A model generated the notes under the pieces. That model saw only the letters and a program-made list of their open reading frames with translations, searched no databases and was not told the DNA's origin. Positions 55,828 to 64,000 of a stretch of DNA of 64,000 nucleotides are shown here, piece by piece (the first letter of the stretch is position 1; every line of letters begins with the position of its first letter). Origin of the DNA: Planctomycetaceae bacterium (GTDB lineage Bacteria; Planctomycetota; Planctomycetia; Planctomycetales; Planctomycetaceae); assembly GCA_029243145.1 (NCBI GenBank), contig JAQWSQ010000004.1:29464-93463 (forward strand), given 5' to 3'. Both the position numbers and the translations under genes were made by a program.

Positions 55828-58140
55828 TTACTTCGACTTTGGCCAATTGAGATGTTTGTGCAGGAAGTCGAAAGTTCCCTGTCCGTTGATTGTATGCGGT
55901 CCGACGAAATATTCGATCTCGGTACGGTCGCCGATACCGAGTTGCGCGGCGTACAAATTCCGAACTTTCGCAAATTCATAAGCCACCCATTCATCCCAGC
56001 CGACGCCATCAAAGTGTCCGCGTTCGACCATAAACGGTCGAGGGGCAATGAGCGCCGCCATCTCGGCGTAATTGAATGTACTGCCCAGATCGAACTCATA
56101 GATTTCGTACTCGCCCGTCCAGACGTAGCTGTACGGCAGGCGAGTGCTGGCGTTCTTGCGAACCCACTCGTTGAAGTCGGCCGAGCAAATGGAAAGAGAA
56201 TAATCGGTGACGAGTGCCGGGATGCGCATCGCACTCTTCCCCCCGTAAGAGAGACCATAAAAACCAATCCGATCACCATCGACGTTTGGCTGAGTCTTCA
56301 GCCAATTCACAATCTGTTGATGCTGGGGCACGATGAGTGAAAACAGCGTTGTTCCCAACGGATACGACTTGCGTTGTAATGTTCGGAATCGATCCTTGAA
56401 AATGTAGACGTTCTGAGGGCAGAAGGTAATGAATCCCCGCTCGGCCAATTTGCCCGCGAAGTCGTGATAGGCACGATGATCGTCGAGAAACGCATCGGTC
56501 GGTCGGCCTTCCAAACCATGCTGACAGACTACGACGGGCCGCTTGTCTTCTGGTCCTTTAATGTCTTTGGGCATCAACAATGCACCGTACGCAAACACGC
56601 CATCAAACACATCCAACACCACTTCGTAGCCGACCCATTTGTCGGTTTCCCACGTTTTACGACTGCGGGCGTTAAACGGATCGAGTGGCAGGTCGTACTC
56701 TCCGATGACTTCTTCGCGGAAAATGTCTCGGTACGTCTCAACCGATTTCTCATACGCTTCCACCGAAGAGGTATCGAGCCCTTTCATGAATTCCTTACGG
56801 ACATAGGGCGACTCGTTCATGACCTCCTGATTGTGTCGGTCAAGCTCGGCGATCTGGCGTTGAAGCCGTTCTTTGACAAATTTATGATGGGCTTTTTCTT
56901 CACCTTGCACCTGAACTATGAGATGACTGATTGTCTCCTGAAAATCTTTCTGCATGATTGGCTTGGCCGAGAGAGCGTTCAGAAATGGAACAGTGACGTA
57001 TCGATTGAAAAAGTAAAAACCTCCCCGACTATCCACTCTCGCGTCTGAAAAGATGATCTCAGATTTCCCCGAAAGTTTTTTCAATCGTTCAAGTTCAGGA
57101 TGATTGTTCCCAGAAAACGCGAGTGGCATCTCTTCGACAACCGCCGGTGCGCCTCCCTCTCCCGGTAAATTAACGACCGGGCCTCTTGTGCTTTCAATGA
57201 TCAGTTTGCGCGGCGCAATCATCGATCCCAACTCGGCATCACCGAACTCACGTAACAATCCAAACACCTGCCGCGAGATCGGTTGCTTCCAGATGTCTTG
57301 ACGATTCCCGAAATAACTACTGACGAGTGTCGTATCGATCCGGTCGTCCACCGCACCGGCATAGAGTGCGATCATGCCACCCTCTCCACAACCGGCAACA
57401 CCAATCGGGAGTGATTCGTCCTTCCCGGAAATCCAATCGACCAGTGCAAGGACTTTCTGAACTTCATAGCCGGTCATCGTGCGCCCGAGAATGAAGGCGG
57501 GACGATGCAAATACTCACGGTGACTCAGGTTCGCCCGATTGTTCCGTTTGGTCATTTCACGGCTGATGAGTGAGGGGACAATGACGTTCACACCATGGGA
57601 GGCGAGGATTAAAGGAAGCTGAGAGTCATCCCAAACAATTTCTCCTGGCCCATATCTGGCAGATTGATTGCCACACAATTGTTCGGGTGTTTGATCGGCA
57701 TCCGGTAAGACGATGGCCCATGCCTTTGCGTTTTCAGACGCTTTGAGAAACAGCCCTTCGCCGTGAACTCCCCCAAAAACGGGCCAGCGAACACGATGGA
57801 TTTCGACATCCGCGAATTCGCCGACGAGACTCGATTCCTCGGTGGTCGCCACCAGTTCTAATCCCTCAAACGGCACACGTTCATCAACTAGGCCGAGAGC
57901 TTTTTTCAATCTCTCGACCGATGGTTTTCCGTCTTCTCCCCAATACTCAGAGCGTTTCTCGACAGATTCTTCCAAACGTCGTAACAGAAAGGCATCGCAT
58001 TCGTCGACCAGGCGAGAAGTGATATCGCCTTCCCAAGTAAGCGGTTGTGTCCCCGGCACCGGGTCGGCGAACATTGGTGCGACAGGTACGAATAAAACAG
58101 TGGCGAATAAGAGAGGCAGGACCAACAAAAGTCGACGCAT
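55828..58140 (-). CDS. Exported double alpha/beta-hydrolase, acetylxylan esterase-like
   Basis: The ATG at 58140 has GAGGAA upstream and starts a Sec signal (1-26, ending MFAD), giving 770 residues. Residues 100-330 form one alpha/beta-hydrolase-like half whose elbow reads G250-C-G-E-G, with glycine where the nucleophile should be. Residues 490-765 form a second half with a canonical FYGLSYGGKSA (Ser631), RHG-type VVVCQHGLEGRP (537-548) and a C-terminal VGPHTI histidine. The second half resembles acetylxylan esterase/dienelactone hydrolase enzymes. The first is probably a structural or binding relic of a duplication. It may deacetylate or de-esterify glycans. Confidence 0.78.
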   Translation of the reverse strand: MRRLLLVLPLLFATVLFVPVAPMFADPVPGTQPLTWEGDITSRLVDECDAFLLRRLEESVEKRSEYWGEDGKPSVERLKKALGLVDERVPFEGLELVATTEESSLVGEFADVEIHRVRWPVFGGVHGEGLFLKASENAKAWAIVLPDADQTPEQLCGNQSARYGPGEIVWDDSQLPLILASHGVNVIVPSLISREMTKRNNRANLSHREYLHRPAFILGRTMTGYEVQKVLALVDWISGKDESLPIGVAGCGEGGMIALYAGAVDDRIDTTLVSSYFGNRQDIWKQPISRQVFGLLREFGDAELGSMIAPRKLIIESTRGPVVNLPGEGGAPAVVEEMPLAFSGNNHPELERLKKLSGKSEIIFSDARVDSRGGFYFFNRYVTVPFLNALSAKPIMQKDFQETISHLIVQVQGEEKAHHKFVKERLQRQIAELDRHNQEVMNESPYVRKEFMKGLDTSSVEAYEKSVETYRDIFREEVIGEYDLPLDPFNARSRKTWETDKWVGYEVVLDVFDGVFAYGALLMPKDIKGPEDKRPVVVCQHGLEGRPTDAFLDDHRAYHDFAGKLAERGFITFCPQNVYIFKDRFRTLQRKSYPLGTTLFSLIVPQHQQIVNWLKTQPNVDGDRIGFYGLSYGGKSAMRIPALVTDYSLSICSADFNEWVRKNASTRLPYSYVWTGEYEIYEFDLGSTFNYAEMAALIAPRPFMVERGHFDGVGWDEWVAYEFAKVRNLYAAQLGIGDRTEIEYFVGPHTINGQGTFDFLHKHLNWPKSK

Positions 58141-58265
58141 GATTCTATTCCTCGGCGGGATCGATTGGCATGAGTCTCCATCATAGGGCAAGAGTGAGAC
58201 AGAATGCGAATATCATCTTCGCTGACTTTGTTCGTTCCCTACGATCTGACGCCGAACTCTATTGA

Positions 58266-58730
58266 TCAGTCTGTTAACTCTGCGATCAATTGTTCGCTCA
58301 AGGGGCCGTTGGCTGTCATGTCGAATTGTCGCTGGGATTCTCCCAGAATCTGAATCTCGATTCTCAATAAGTCAGCGGGTAAGAGTTCTTGGAAGCGGTC
58401 TCCCCATTCGACCAAGCAGACGCCGTCACCGAAGAAATATTCATCGACGCCGAGGTCTTCGAATTCGTGGATGTCTTTGAGGCGATAGGTGTCGAAGTGG
58501 TAGAGCGGTATGCGTCCCTGATATTCCTGAATCAACATGAAAGTGGGACTGGAAACCTCGTCAGAGTTGATGCCGAGCCCCGTTGCGATGGCGGTTGCCA
58601 ATTGGGTTTTACCGGCACCCAGATTGCCGACCAATGAGATGACGGTTCCAGGTTGCACGGCTTCTCCCAAACGTCTCCCGAGACTTTGGGTCTGTTCCAG
58701 CGAGTCACATGGAAACGACTGTAATTTCAT
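58266..58730 (-). CDS. tsaE: tRNA threonylcarbamoyladenosine biosynthesis ATPase TsaE
   Basis: The 154-residue protein from the ATG at 58730 matches TsaE: the Walker A VGNLGAGKTQLATAIATGLG (about 34-53), SPTFMLIQEYQG with YHFDTYRL (about 64-83) and LVEWGDRF (about 106-113). TsaE acts with TsaB and TsaD to make t6A37 in ANN-decoding tRNAs. The longer frame to 58772 has no supporting start. It sits alone next to the hydrolase gene and an intergenic gap. Confidence 0.95.
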   Translation of the reverse strand: MKLQSFPCDSLEQTQSLGRRLGEAVQPGTVISLVGNLGAGKTQLATAIATGLGINSDEVSSPTFMLIQEYQGRIPLYHFDTYRLKDIHEFEDLGVDEYFFGDGVCLVEWGDRFQELLPADLLRIEIQILGESQRQFDMTANGPLSEQLIAELTD

Positions 58731-59205
58731 AGAATGAAGGCTTAAATGAGTTGGAAACGATGTTGACCACAAGATCTTGGGGTTCAGGGCCAGTGCAAGG
58801 TCGATTATCTACTAAATCGTCAAAATGCTTTACAGAATGGATCTCGCACTTTAAGGTTAGCTCAAGTTTGGTGTTTGAAAACTCCACTTCAGCCAATTTC
58901 TAAGAACTGGACCTCTCAACTTGTTGTTGTCAGGAATCTCGGAAATCATCGCTGACACCGAACGACGGATCAAGGGAATGATCTGGATTACAGGAACAGG
59001 ATGTTCATCTTTGCGGGTTCATAAGGTTTCCGTCGCGCTCATTGTACGGACTCTGACTCCCATTGCCGACTCCTTTTCTGCAACCGATTTTGCCTGCGGT
59101 CAACAGAATTAGCTCGTCACACGACAGGATTAGCTTGAACAGTTTCAGGCTAACCAACTCCACAAAACGCACAAGGAGTGCGTTCGTTTCAGGAAAAGGA
59201 TTTCA
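58731..59205. other. Divergent intergenic region, 475 bp
   Basis: Between tsaE (minus) and the amidotransferase-like gene (plus). A 7-bp hairpin lies at 59166-59184 directly upstream of the plus-strand start. Nothing else is recognised; a 63-codon frame at 58921 has no support. Confidence 0.35.
59166..59184 (+). promoter_or_regulatory. Hairpin with a Shine-Dalgarno-like AAGGA in its loop
   Basis: AACGCAC (59166-59172) and GTGCGTT (59178-59184) pair around the five-base loop AAGGA. A second ribosome site, AGGAAAAGGA, follows at 59191-59200, close to the ATG at 59206. The hairpin may modulate translation or be incidental. Confidence 0.3.
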
Positions 59206-59970
59206 ATGAACAAGCCAGTTATCGGTATCAGCGGCGATTTTCGTGCGGCACGTCAAGAGACTCACGCCCTCAGTTGGTTTAACACAGGCTACTATGATTC
59301 CGTCACCAAAGCGGGCGGTCTGCCGATTCTCATCCCACCTTACAACGATGATGATGACCTGAAACAAGTTTTGAATCAGTTGGACGGAATTGTGATGGCA
59401 GGATGTTCGATGGACATTGATCCCTCTCGCATGGGACTCGAAAAACATCCCGCTGTTCGACCGATGCCGTTGCGTCGTGAAGACTTTGATCGTCGGCTGT
59501 GTAAAATGGCTGTCGAAAAGAAAATGCCAATTCTCGCGATTGGTTCTGGCATGCAGACGTTGAATGTGATCATGGGCGGAACTTTGATTCAACATCTTCC
59601 TGAAGAGCAACCCAAACCACTGCCTCACTTCGATCAGCAGGAATCCAATACTCGCCACGTGTTGGAAATTGTTCCAGAAACTCGAATGGATGCCATTTAC
59701 GGACCGGGAGAAATTCGGGTTAACTCGCAACATCATATGGCCGTGGATGCGGTTGCACCGATGTTCCGAGTTTCGGCCACTTGTCCTGATGGAGTGATCG
59801 AAGCCTACGAATCAATCGAGCGCGATTGGTTCTGCTTGGGGACTCAGTTCCATCCGGAAAACGAATCTGCCTCGGCTCTCGATATGCAGGTCTTCGAAGC
59901 GTTTCTGGAGGCGACTCAAGCTGCCGAAGAACCGACAATTCTTCAAATGCCACAACGCCAAGCGGCGTGA
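59206..59970 (+). CDS. Class I glutamine-amidotransferase-like protein (PuuD-type fold), catalytic Cys replaced
   Basis: The 254-residue protein has the fold of gamma-glutamyl-GABA hydrolase (PuuD): GISGDFR, VTKAGGLPILIPP (about 33-45), LNVIMGGTLIQHLPEE (119-134), VNSQHHMAV (172-180) and the C-terminal GTQFHPE (His216, Glu218). At the nucleophile elbow, where PuuD has GICRGMQ, it reads AIGSGMQ: Gly113 replaces the catalytic cysteine and Ser114 replaces Arg. It therefore should not hydrolyse gamma-glutamyl bonds by the known route. It could bind a substrate or regulate lysC next to it. The ribosome site AGGAAAAGGA is strong. Confidence 0.85.
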   Translation: MNKPVIGISGDFRAARQETHALSWFNTGYYDSVTKAGGLPILIPPYNDDDDLKQVLNQLDGIVMAGCSMDIDPSRMGLEKHPAVRPMPLRREDFDRRLCKMAVEKKMPILAIGSGMQTLNVIMGGTLIQHLPEEQPKPLPHFDQQESNTRHVLEIVPETRMDAIYGPGEIRVNSQHHMAVDAVAPMFRVSATCPDGVIEAYESIERDWFCLGTQFHPENESASALDMQVFEAFLEATQAAEEPTILQMPQRQAA

Positions 59971-60071
59971 GTCACTTAGTTTGAGTCGTTGTCTCACTCT
60001 GATTGATAGATGACATTGTTAATAAATTGAATGGTCTTTCTCTTGGTAGATTGAGACCATTTCTCTTCCAA

Positions 60072-60107
60072 GCGGCAGTCGGATTTTCCGGCTGTCGCTC
60101 TTTTTTT
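60072..60107 (+). terminator. Rho-independent terminator before lysC
   Basis: An 11-bp stem (GCGGCAGTCGG 60072-60082 with CCGGCTGTCGC 60088-60098, two G-T pairs) and a five-base loop are followed by TCTTTTTTT. It ends the amidotransferase-like gene and could also act as an attenuator in the lysC leader. Confidence 0.88.
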
Positions 60108-60220
60108 GGTCCTGCGGGCATAAACTCCTGACGGTGTGGGACTTGAGACCATCAACATGAACGGTACACTAAGTTATACTGCTGTTTTCGAGTATCGACC
60201 CAAAATTTGAAAGATCTGCT

Positions 60221-62017
60221 GTGGCCATCATTGTTCAAAAATTCGGAGGCACCTCTGTCGCCGATGCCACCAAGATACGTCGCGCTGCCGAACGCGCTGT
60301 TGCCGCGAAAAGAGCCGGCCATCAAGTGGTGATGGTGGTCAGTGCCCGCGGAAAAAAGACCGATGAACTGGTCAGACTGGCTGCGGAAATCACCGATCAT
60401 CCCCATCCCCGTGAAATGGACATGCTGCTCTCTACGGGTGAGCAAGAGTCGGTTTCACTCATGGCCATGGCGGTCCACTCACTAGGCGAGCAAGCGGTCA
60501 GTCTCACTGGTGGTCAGGTGGGTGTGTTGACAGATTCCTCTCACACGAAAGCCCGTATCGAACGCATCGCCACCGAGCGGATGAAAAGGCATCTCGACAG
60601 CGGAGCGATAGTTGTGGTTTGTGGATTTCAAGGGACAGACGACGACTTCAACATCACCACACTGGGGCGAGGTGGCTCCGACACGACTGCCACTGCATTG
60701 GCAACAGTCCTTCAAGCTGATGTCTGTGAAATTTATACCGACGTTGAAGGAGTCTTTTCGACCGACCCACGACTCGTTCCCGAAACCCGCAAACTGAGCC
60801 AGATTTCTTATGATGAAATGCTAGAACTGGCCAGCGTCGGGGCCGGCGTTATGCACTCGCGTTCGATTGAATTTGCGAAAAAATTTCGCGTGCCGTTGCG
60901 CGTGCGTCCTTCTTACTCCGATGCCGAAGGAACATTGATTACGCCCGCGTCGGATGAGGATGTGTCGGTTGTGAACGGGGTGGCACTCATTCGCAACGAA
61001 GCGCGAGTGACAATCGGTGGAATTCCCGACAGGCCGGGAGTTCTGAGTGTGATCTTCTCGCAAATGGCAGAGCGAAAAATTCCCATCGATCTTGTCGTGC
61101 AGGATGTCAGTTCGGGGGGAGTCGCGGAAATTTCGTTCACCGTTCCCCAAGACGATCTTGCCGAAACACTCACCGCGGCACAAGCGGCTGTCGATGAATT
61201 GGGGGCGGGAGAAATTCAATCAGGAACTCATGTTTCCAAAGTGTCGGCGGTTGGTGTGGGGATGCGAACTCATACGGGTGTGGCTGCTGAAATGTTTTCA
61301 ATCCTCGCAGAAGCCGACATCAACATCGGCATGGTGACAACCAGCGACATCAAGATTTCGGTCTTGGTTGACAGAAACTCGGCCGATGACGCGGTCTTGG
61401 CGGTGCATCGCGGGTTTGGATTAGAACAGGATCATCATCCCACACCACGAATCGGTTTCGTCAAGAAAATCTCGGAAGTTAATAATGACCAAGAGAAGCA
61501 GGCACAGTTGGAGCAAGATGTGGTCGCCCGCTTGACGAACATGGAAGACATTGTGGTGAGTGATGTGAATATCGATCAGGCTCAATCACGCGTGACGATC
61601 AGTAATTTGCCGAACTCGCCCGGCGTTGCCTCGCAACTATTTTCTGCTGTTGCCGATGGTGCGATTATGGTCGACATGATTGTGCAGAATGTCGGAGCAA
61701 AAAACCGGACCAATATTTCGTTCACCGTACCCCGAGAAGACCTCGATCAATGTTTGCTCCTCGTACGTGCGGTGCTGGAAGATTGGCCCGATTCTGATCT
61801 CAGCTATGAAAAAGAGATCGCCAAGCTGTCGGTGCGTGGCATCGGATTGCGGAGTCACACCGATGTGGGGCGCAAGATGTTTCAGGCACTTTTTCAAGCG
61901 GGCATCAACGTCACGATGCTCAATACTTCCGAGATATTGATGAGTGTTGTGGTCAGCAGTGCTGAAGGCGAAAAGGCTCACGATTGTTTGCATCGAGCCT
62001 TTGATCTGAATTCCTGA
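60221..62017 (+). CDS. lysC: Aspartate kinase with four ACT domains
   Basis: The 598-residue protein starts with GTG at 60221. Its N-terminal kinase half (1-245) has [58 protein letters not shown] (in parts) and [13 protein letters not shown]. Most aspartate kinases carry two ACT domains in about 400-470 residues. Here two tandem pairs follow, at about 265-405 and 430-590. Each begins with RVTI and contains the domain IxxPGVxSxxF...DxxxQNV or QDV pattern. It phosphorylates aspartate to start lysine, threonine and methionine synthesis. Four ACT modules suggest feedback by more than one amino acid. Confidence 0.95.
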   Translation: MAIIVQKFGGTSVADATKIRRAAERAVAAKRAGHQVVMVVSARGKKTDELVRLAAEITDHPHPREMDMLLSTGEQESVSLMAMAVHSLGEQAVSLTGGQVGVLTDSSHTKARIERIATERMKRHLDSGAIVVVCGFQGTDDDFNITTLGRGGSDTTATALATVLQADVCEIYTDVEGVFSTDPRLVPETRKLSQISYDEMLELASVGAGVMHSRSIEFAKKFRVPLRVRPSYSDAEGTLITPASDEDVSVVNGVALIRNEARVTIGGIPDRPGVLSVIFSQMAERKIPIDLVVQDVSSGGVAEISFTVPQDDLAETLTAAQAAVDELGAGEIQSGTHVSKVSAVGVGMRTHTGVAAEMFSILAEADINIGMVTTSDIKISVLVDRNSADDAVLAVHRGFGLEQDHHPTPRIGFVKKISEVNNDQEKQAQLEQDVVARLTNMEDIVVSDVNIDQAQSRVTISNLPNSPGVASQLFSAVADGAIMVDMIVQNVGAKNRTNISFTVPREDLDQCLLLVRAVLEDWPDSDLSYEKEIAKLSVRGIGLRSHTDVGRKMFQALFQAGINVTMLNTSEILMSVVVSSAEGEKAHDCLHRAFDLNS

Positions 62018-62118
62018 GAGGTTGAGAGATGACTCTGCATCTTGTAGCCAGCTTGATTGATAGGGTATAAGAGAAGTCCACGCTGAAGATCTCTCCTTTC
62101 CACCAGAATGGTGTCAAC

Positions 62119-63534
62119 ATGTCAGTTCCTCTTTCTCGTCGTGAAATGCTCGGAAGATCGGGATTGGGAATGGGAGCCGTCGCTCTCTCCACTTTGTTCT
62201 CGTAAGCCGGGTTGCTCTCGGCTGATGAGGGGAAACCTGTTTTCTCTTCACTGGCACCTAAAGAACCGCAGTTTCCCGCCAAGGTTAAACGAGTCATTCA
62301 TCTGTTTATGAATGGTGGCCCTTCGCAGGTCGATACGTTTGATCCCAAGCCTCTCCTCGAAAAATATCATGGCAAGCAATTGTTGGATGGGAAATTCAAG
62401 AACGATAAACGAAAGGGTGGGGCGGCGTTTGCCTCGCCTTTCAAATTCAAAAAACGAGGACAAAGTGGCATCGAGGTCAGTGAGCTACTCCCCAAAATCG
62501 CCGAGCACATTGACGACATCTGCGTGATTCGTTCGATGGTGACCGATGTGCCGAATCACGAGCCCGGCTTGATGATGATGAACTGCGGCAACATTGCCCA
62601 GTCGCGACCTTCTCTCGGTTCGTGGACTTTGTGCGGTTTGGGAACCGAAAATCAATCACTGCCGGGCTTCGTGGTGATGTGTCCGACCGGATTGCCGACC
62701 GCACAATCTGCCAACTGGCGGAGCAGTTTTCTGCCCGGCATCTATCAAGGAACGTACATCGACTCGCAGTTTACTGAGCCAGAAGAACTCGTTGCCAATA
62801 TTCAAAACGATTACCTCGTCCCTGATCAGCAGAAAAAACAGCTCAGCTTAATCCAACAACTCAATGAGATTCATCGTCGAGACCGCGTCGGTGATCAGAA
62901 GCTGGATGCCCGGAGTCAATCACTCGAGTTAGCGTTCCGCATGTAGTCAGAAGCGGACGAGGCATTTGATATCTCGCGAGAGGCGAAACATATCCGCGAA
63001 GCGTACGGCGACCACGTTCAAGGACGACAGACATTAATCGCCCGACGACTTTGCGAACGAGGTGTGCGTTATGTGCAGGTCTATCATGGTAAGGGGCAGC
63101 CTTGGGATTCCCATAATAATCTGGAAGGTTCGCATAAACGGTTGTGTCGAGAATCGGATCAGCCGATTGCTGCTTTGTTACAGGATCTTAAAGACCGCGA
63201 TATGCTCAAAGACACTCTGGTGATTTGGGGCGGTGAAATGGGACGCACTCCCACAGTTCAGCTTCCCGTCACCAAAACACAAGGACGCGATCATCACGCC
63301 GACGGGTTCACCGTCTGGATGGCGGGAGGCGGTGTGAAAGCCGGTCATGTTCATGGAGTGACCGACGAATTAGGGCTGAAAGCTGTCGAAGATCGTGTTC
63401 ACGTTCATGATTTGCATGCGACGATTTTGCATCTGTTGGGGTTTGATCACGAACAACTGACCTTCCGTTATGCCGGTCGCGACTTCCGTTTGACCGACGT
63501 ACACGGCGGAGTTGTTAAGGGCATCCTCGCATAA
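62119..63534 (+). pseudogene. DUF1501 family Tat-exported protein, disrupted by two in-frame stops
   Basis: From the ATG at 62119 the frame encodes a Tat leader (LSRREMLGRSGLGMGAVALS) and then TAA at 62203-62205. The same frame continues with a normal DUF1501 body, including FMNGGPSQVDTFDPKP. It meets TAG at 62944-62946, inside what is usually an FRMQ(S/T)EA sequence, and runs on through GRTP, AGG and [13 protein letters not shown] parts (63064 to 63534) to the stop. No frameshift occurs in 472 codons. Both stops differ by one base from a Gln codon (CAG to TAG for the second). It is probably a recent pseudogene; readthrough or sequence error are alternatives. Confidence 0.9.
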
Positions 63535-63546
63535 CTTTGAATGATG

Positions 63547-64000
63547 CTATGTGGATTGTCGCCGGTCGCTCCAACGCAGTAGCAACCAGAACAGACAGAA
63601 CCCTGTTACTTCAGTGAGTAGCCAAACGGCACGTAACATCCATGAAGCGAATGCCGCATCTTCAGTGGAGATGCTCGGCTGAATGCGCAGAACTTCCATC
63701 ATAATTCCTTCCCGAACCCCGAGTCCTCCCGGTGTGAAGATCGCGAAAAAACCGATCACGGTTGAAGCCGAGATTGCCGCCATCCAGAGTGGTAAATCAG
63801 TGAGTGACAACCAATCTTGTGACAGGCTTTGTAACGCAGCGCCCAGACTCAGTCCCAGTAATGTCCAAGAAACCAGAAAGACGGCATACCCTTTGAAAAG
63901 CTGAGTGGGTGTGATGGGCGCAATCTCTGCTCCCGAATGGGAAAACTTCCCCGCAACTTTTGACAGTAACCATGTGATGATGGGTATTGCCAGCAAAGAA
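63547..64000 (-). CDS. Lysylphosphatidylglycerol synthase TM-region-like membrane protein (N-terminus beyond window)
   Basis: The minus-strand frame is open to the right edge, so the N-terminal part is missing. The visible 150 residues show four to five hydrophobic helices: LFKGYAVFLVSWTLLGLSLG, an IGFFAIFTPGGLGVREG loop and an AVWLLTEVTGFCLFWLLLRW end. The FTPGGLGVREG motif is the hallmark of the UPF0104/AglD flippase-like family related to the transmembrane domain of MprF. Such proteins move or modify polar lipids at the inner membrane. It converges with the broken DUF1501 gene, 12 bases away. Confidence 0.85.
   Translation of the reverse strand, partial: SLLAIPIITWLLSKVAGKFSHSGAEIAPITPTQLFKGYAVFLVSWTLLGLSLGAALQSLSQDWLSLTDLPLWMAAISASTVIGFFAIFTPGGLGVREGIMMEVLRIQPSISTEDAAFASWMLRAVWLLTEVTGFCLFWLLLRWSDRRQST

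Noticed and set aside
58921..59112. A 63-codon frame in the tsaE/amidotransferase gap
   Set aside because: No ribosome site, no domain and no coding character.
62119..63534. Stop-codon reassignment as an explanation of the broken DUF1501 gene
   Set aside because: TAA and TAG end many normal genes in the same window, so both codons are real terminators in this organism.
1..64000. CRISPR arrays, insertion sequences, prophage or rRNA/tRNA genes
   Set aside because: I saw no regularly spaced repeats, transposase or integrase genes, or RNA cloverleaf sequences; small RNAs without strong structure could be missed by eye.

Overview
The window looks like a chromosomal segment from a planctomycete, probably a Planctomycetaceae-type marine or freshwater lineage. 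The evidence is gene content: DUF1501, DUF1552, PSCyt1/DUF1549/DUF1553 and DUF1592/1588/1585 proteins, several exported sulfatases, PPC- and BON-domain proteins, and a large PPi-type-PEPCK-like protein. No rRNA, tRNA, CRISPR array, insertion sequence or prophage was recognised.

Layout. 1-1444: a secreted helical protein on the minus strand that runs off the left edge. 2115-11470: a plus-strand block of four exported proteins (Tat DUF1501, PPC-domain, Ig/DUF1549/DUF1553 and PSCyt1-WD40-coiled coil). 11482-13666: three minus-strand housekeeping-type genes (DUF374 acyltransferase, arsenate-reductase-like phosphatase, esterase-like fold). 14028-15170: the purine salvage enzymes Hpt and Apt. 15286-36530: a tightly spaced accessory block opened by a GntR/FCD regulator. 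It holds three c-type-cytochrome-motif proteins, one DUF1501, two DUF1552 and four S1-type sulfatases. The cassette [PSCyt1-DUF1592 family][DUF1552][sulfatase] occurs twice in it. A zinc-ribbon membrane protein and a GNAT acetyltransferase follow.

37.5-43 kb holds envelope proteins (two lipoproteins and a double-BON protein with clear terminators), a histone-H1-like basic protein, a rhodanese and GlpD. 43-46 kb holds an HlyD-type fusion protein and FolD. 46.1-46.6 kb is a HicBA locus whose hicA is frameshifted. 46.7-54.9 kb is central carbon and redox metabolism: an SthA-type transhydrogenase behind a probable PPi-dependent PEPCK, with a divergent GH63-like glycosidase. 55-58.7 kb has a Tat-exported cupin, a tandem alpha/beta-hydrolase and TsaE. 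59.2-62 kb has a class I glutamine-amidotransferase-like protein that lacks its catalytic cysteine, and an aspartate kinase with four ACT domains. 62.1-63.5 kb is a DUF1501 gene broken by two in-frame stops. The window ends inside a UPF0104/LPG-synthase-like membrane protein.

The most interesting unit is the 15.3-36.5 kb block. Its architecture suggests a regulated, exported apparatus for sulfated glycans, combining sulfatases, putative haem proteins and Tat-exported DUF1501/DUF1552 proteins. The function of the cytochrome and DUF partners is unknown, so this remains inference.
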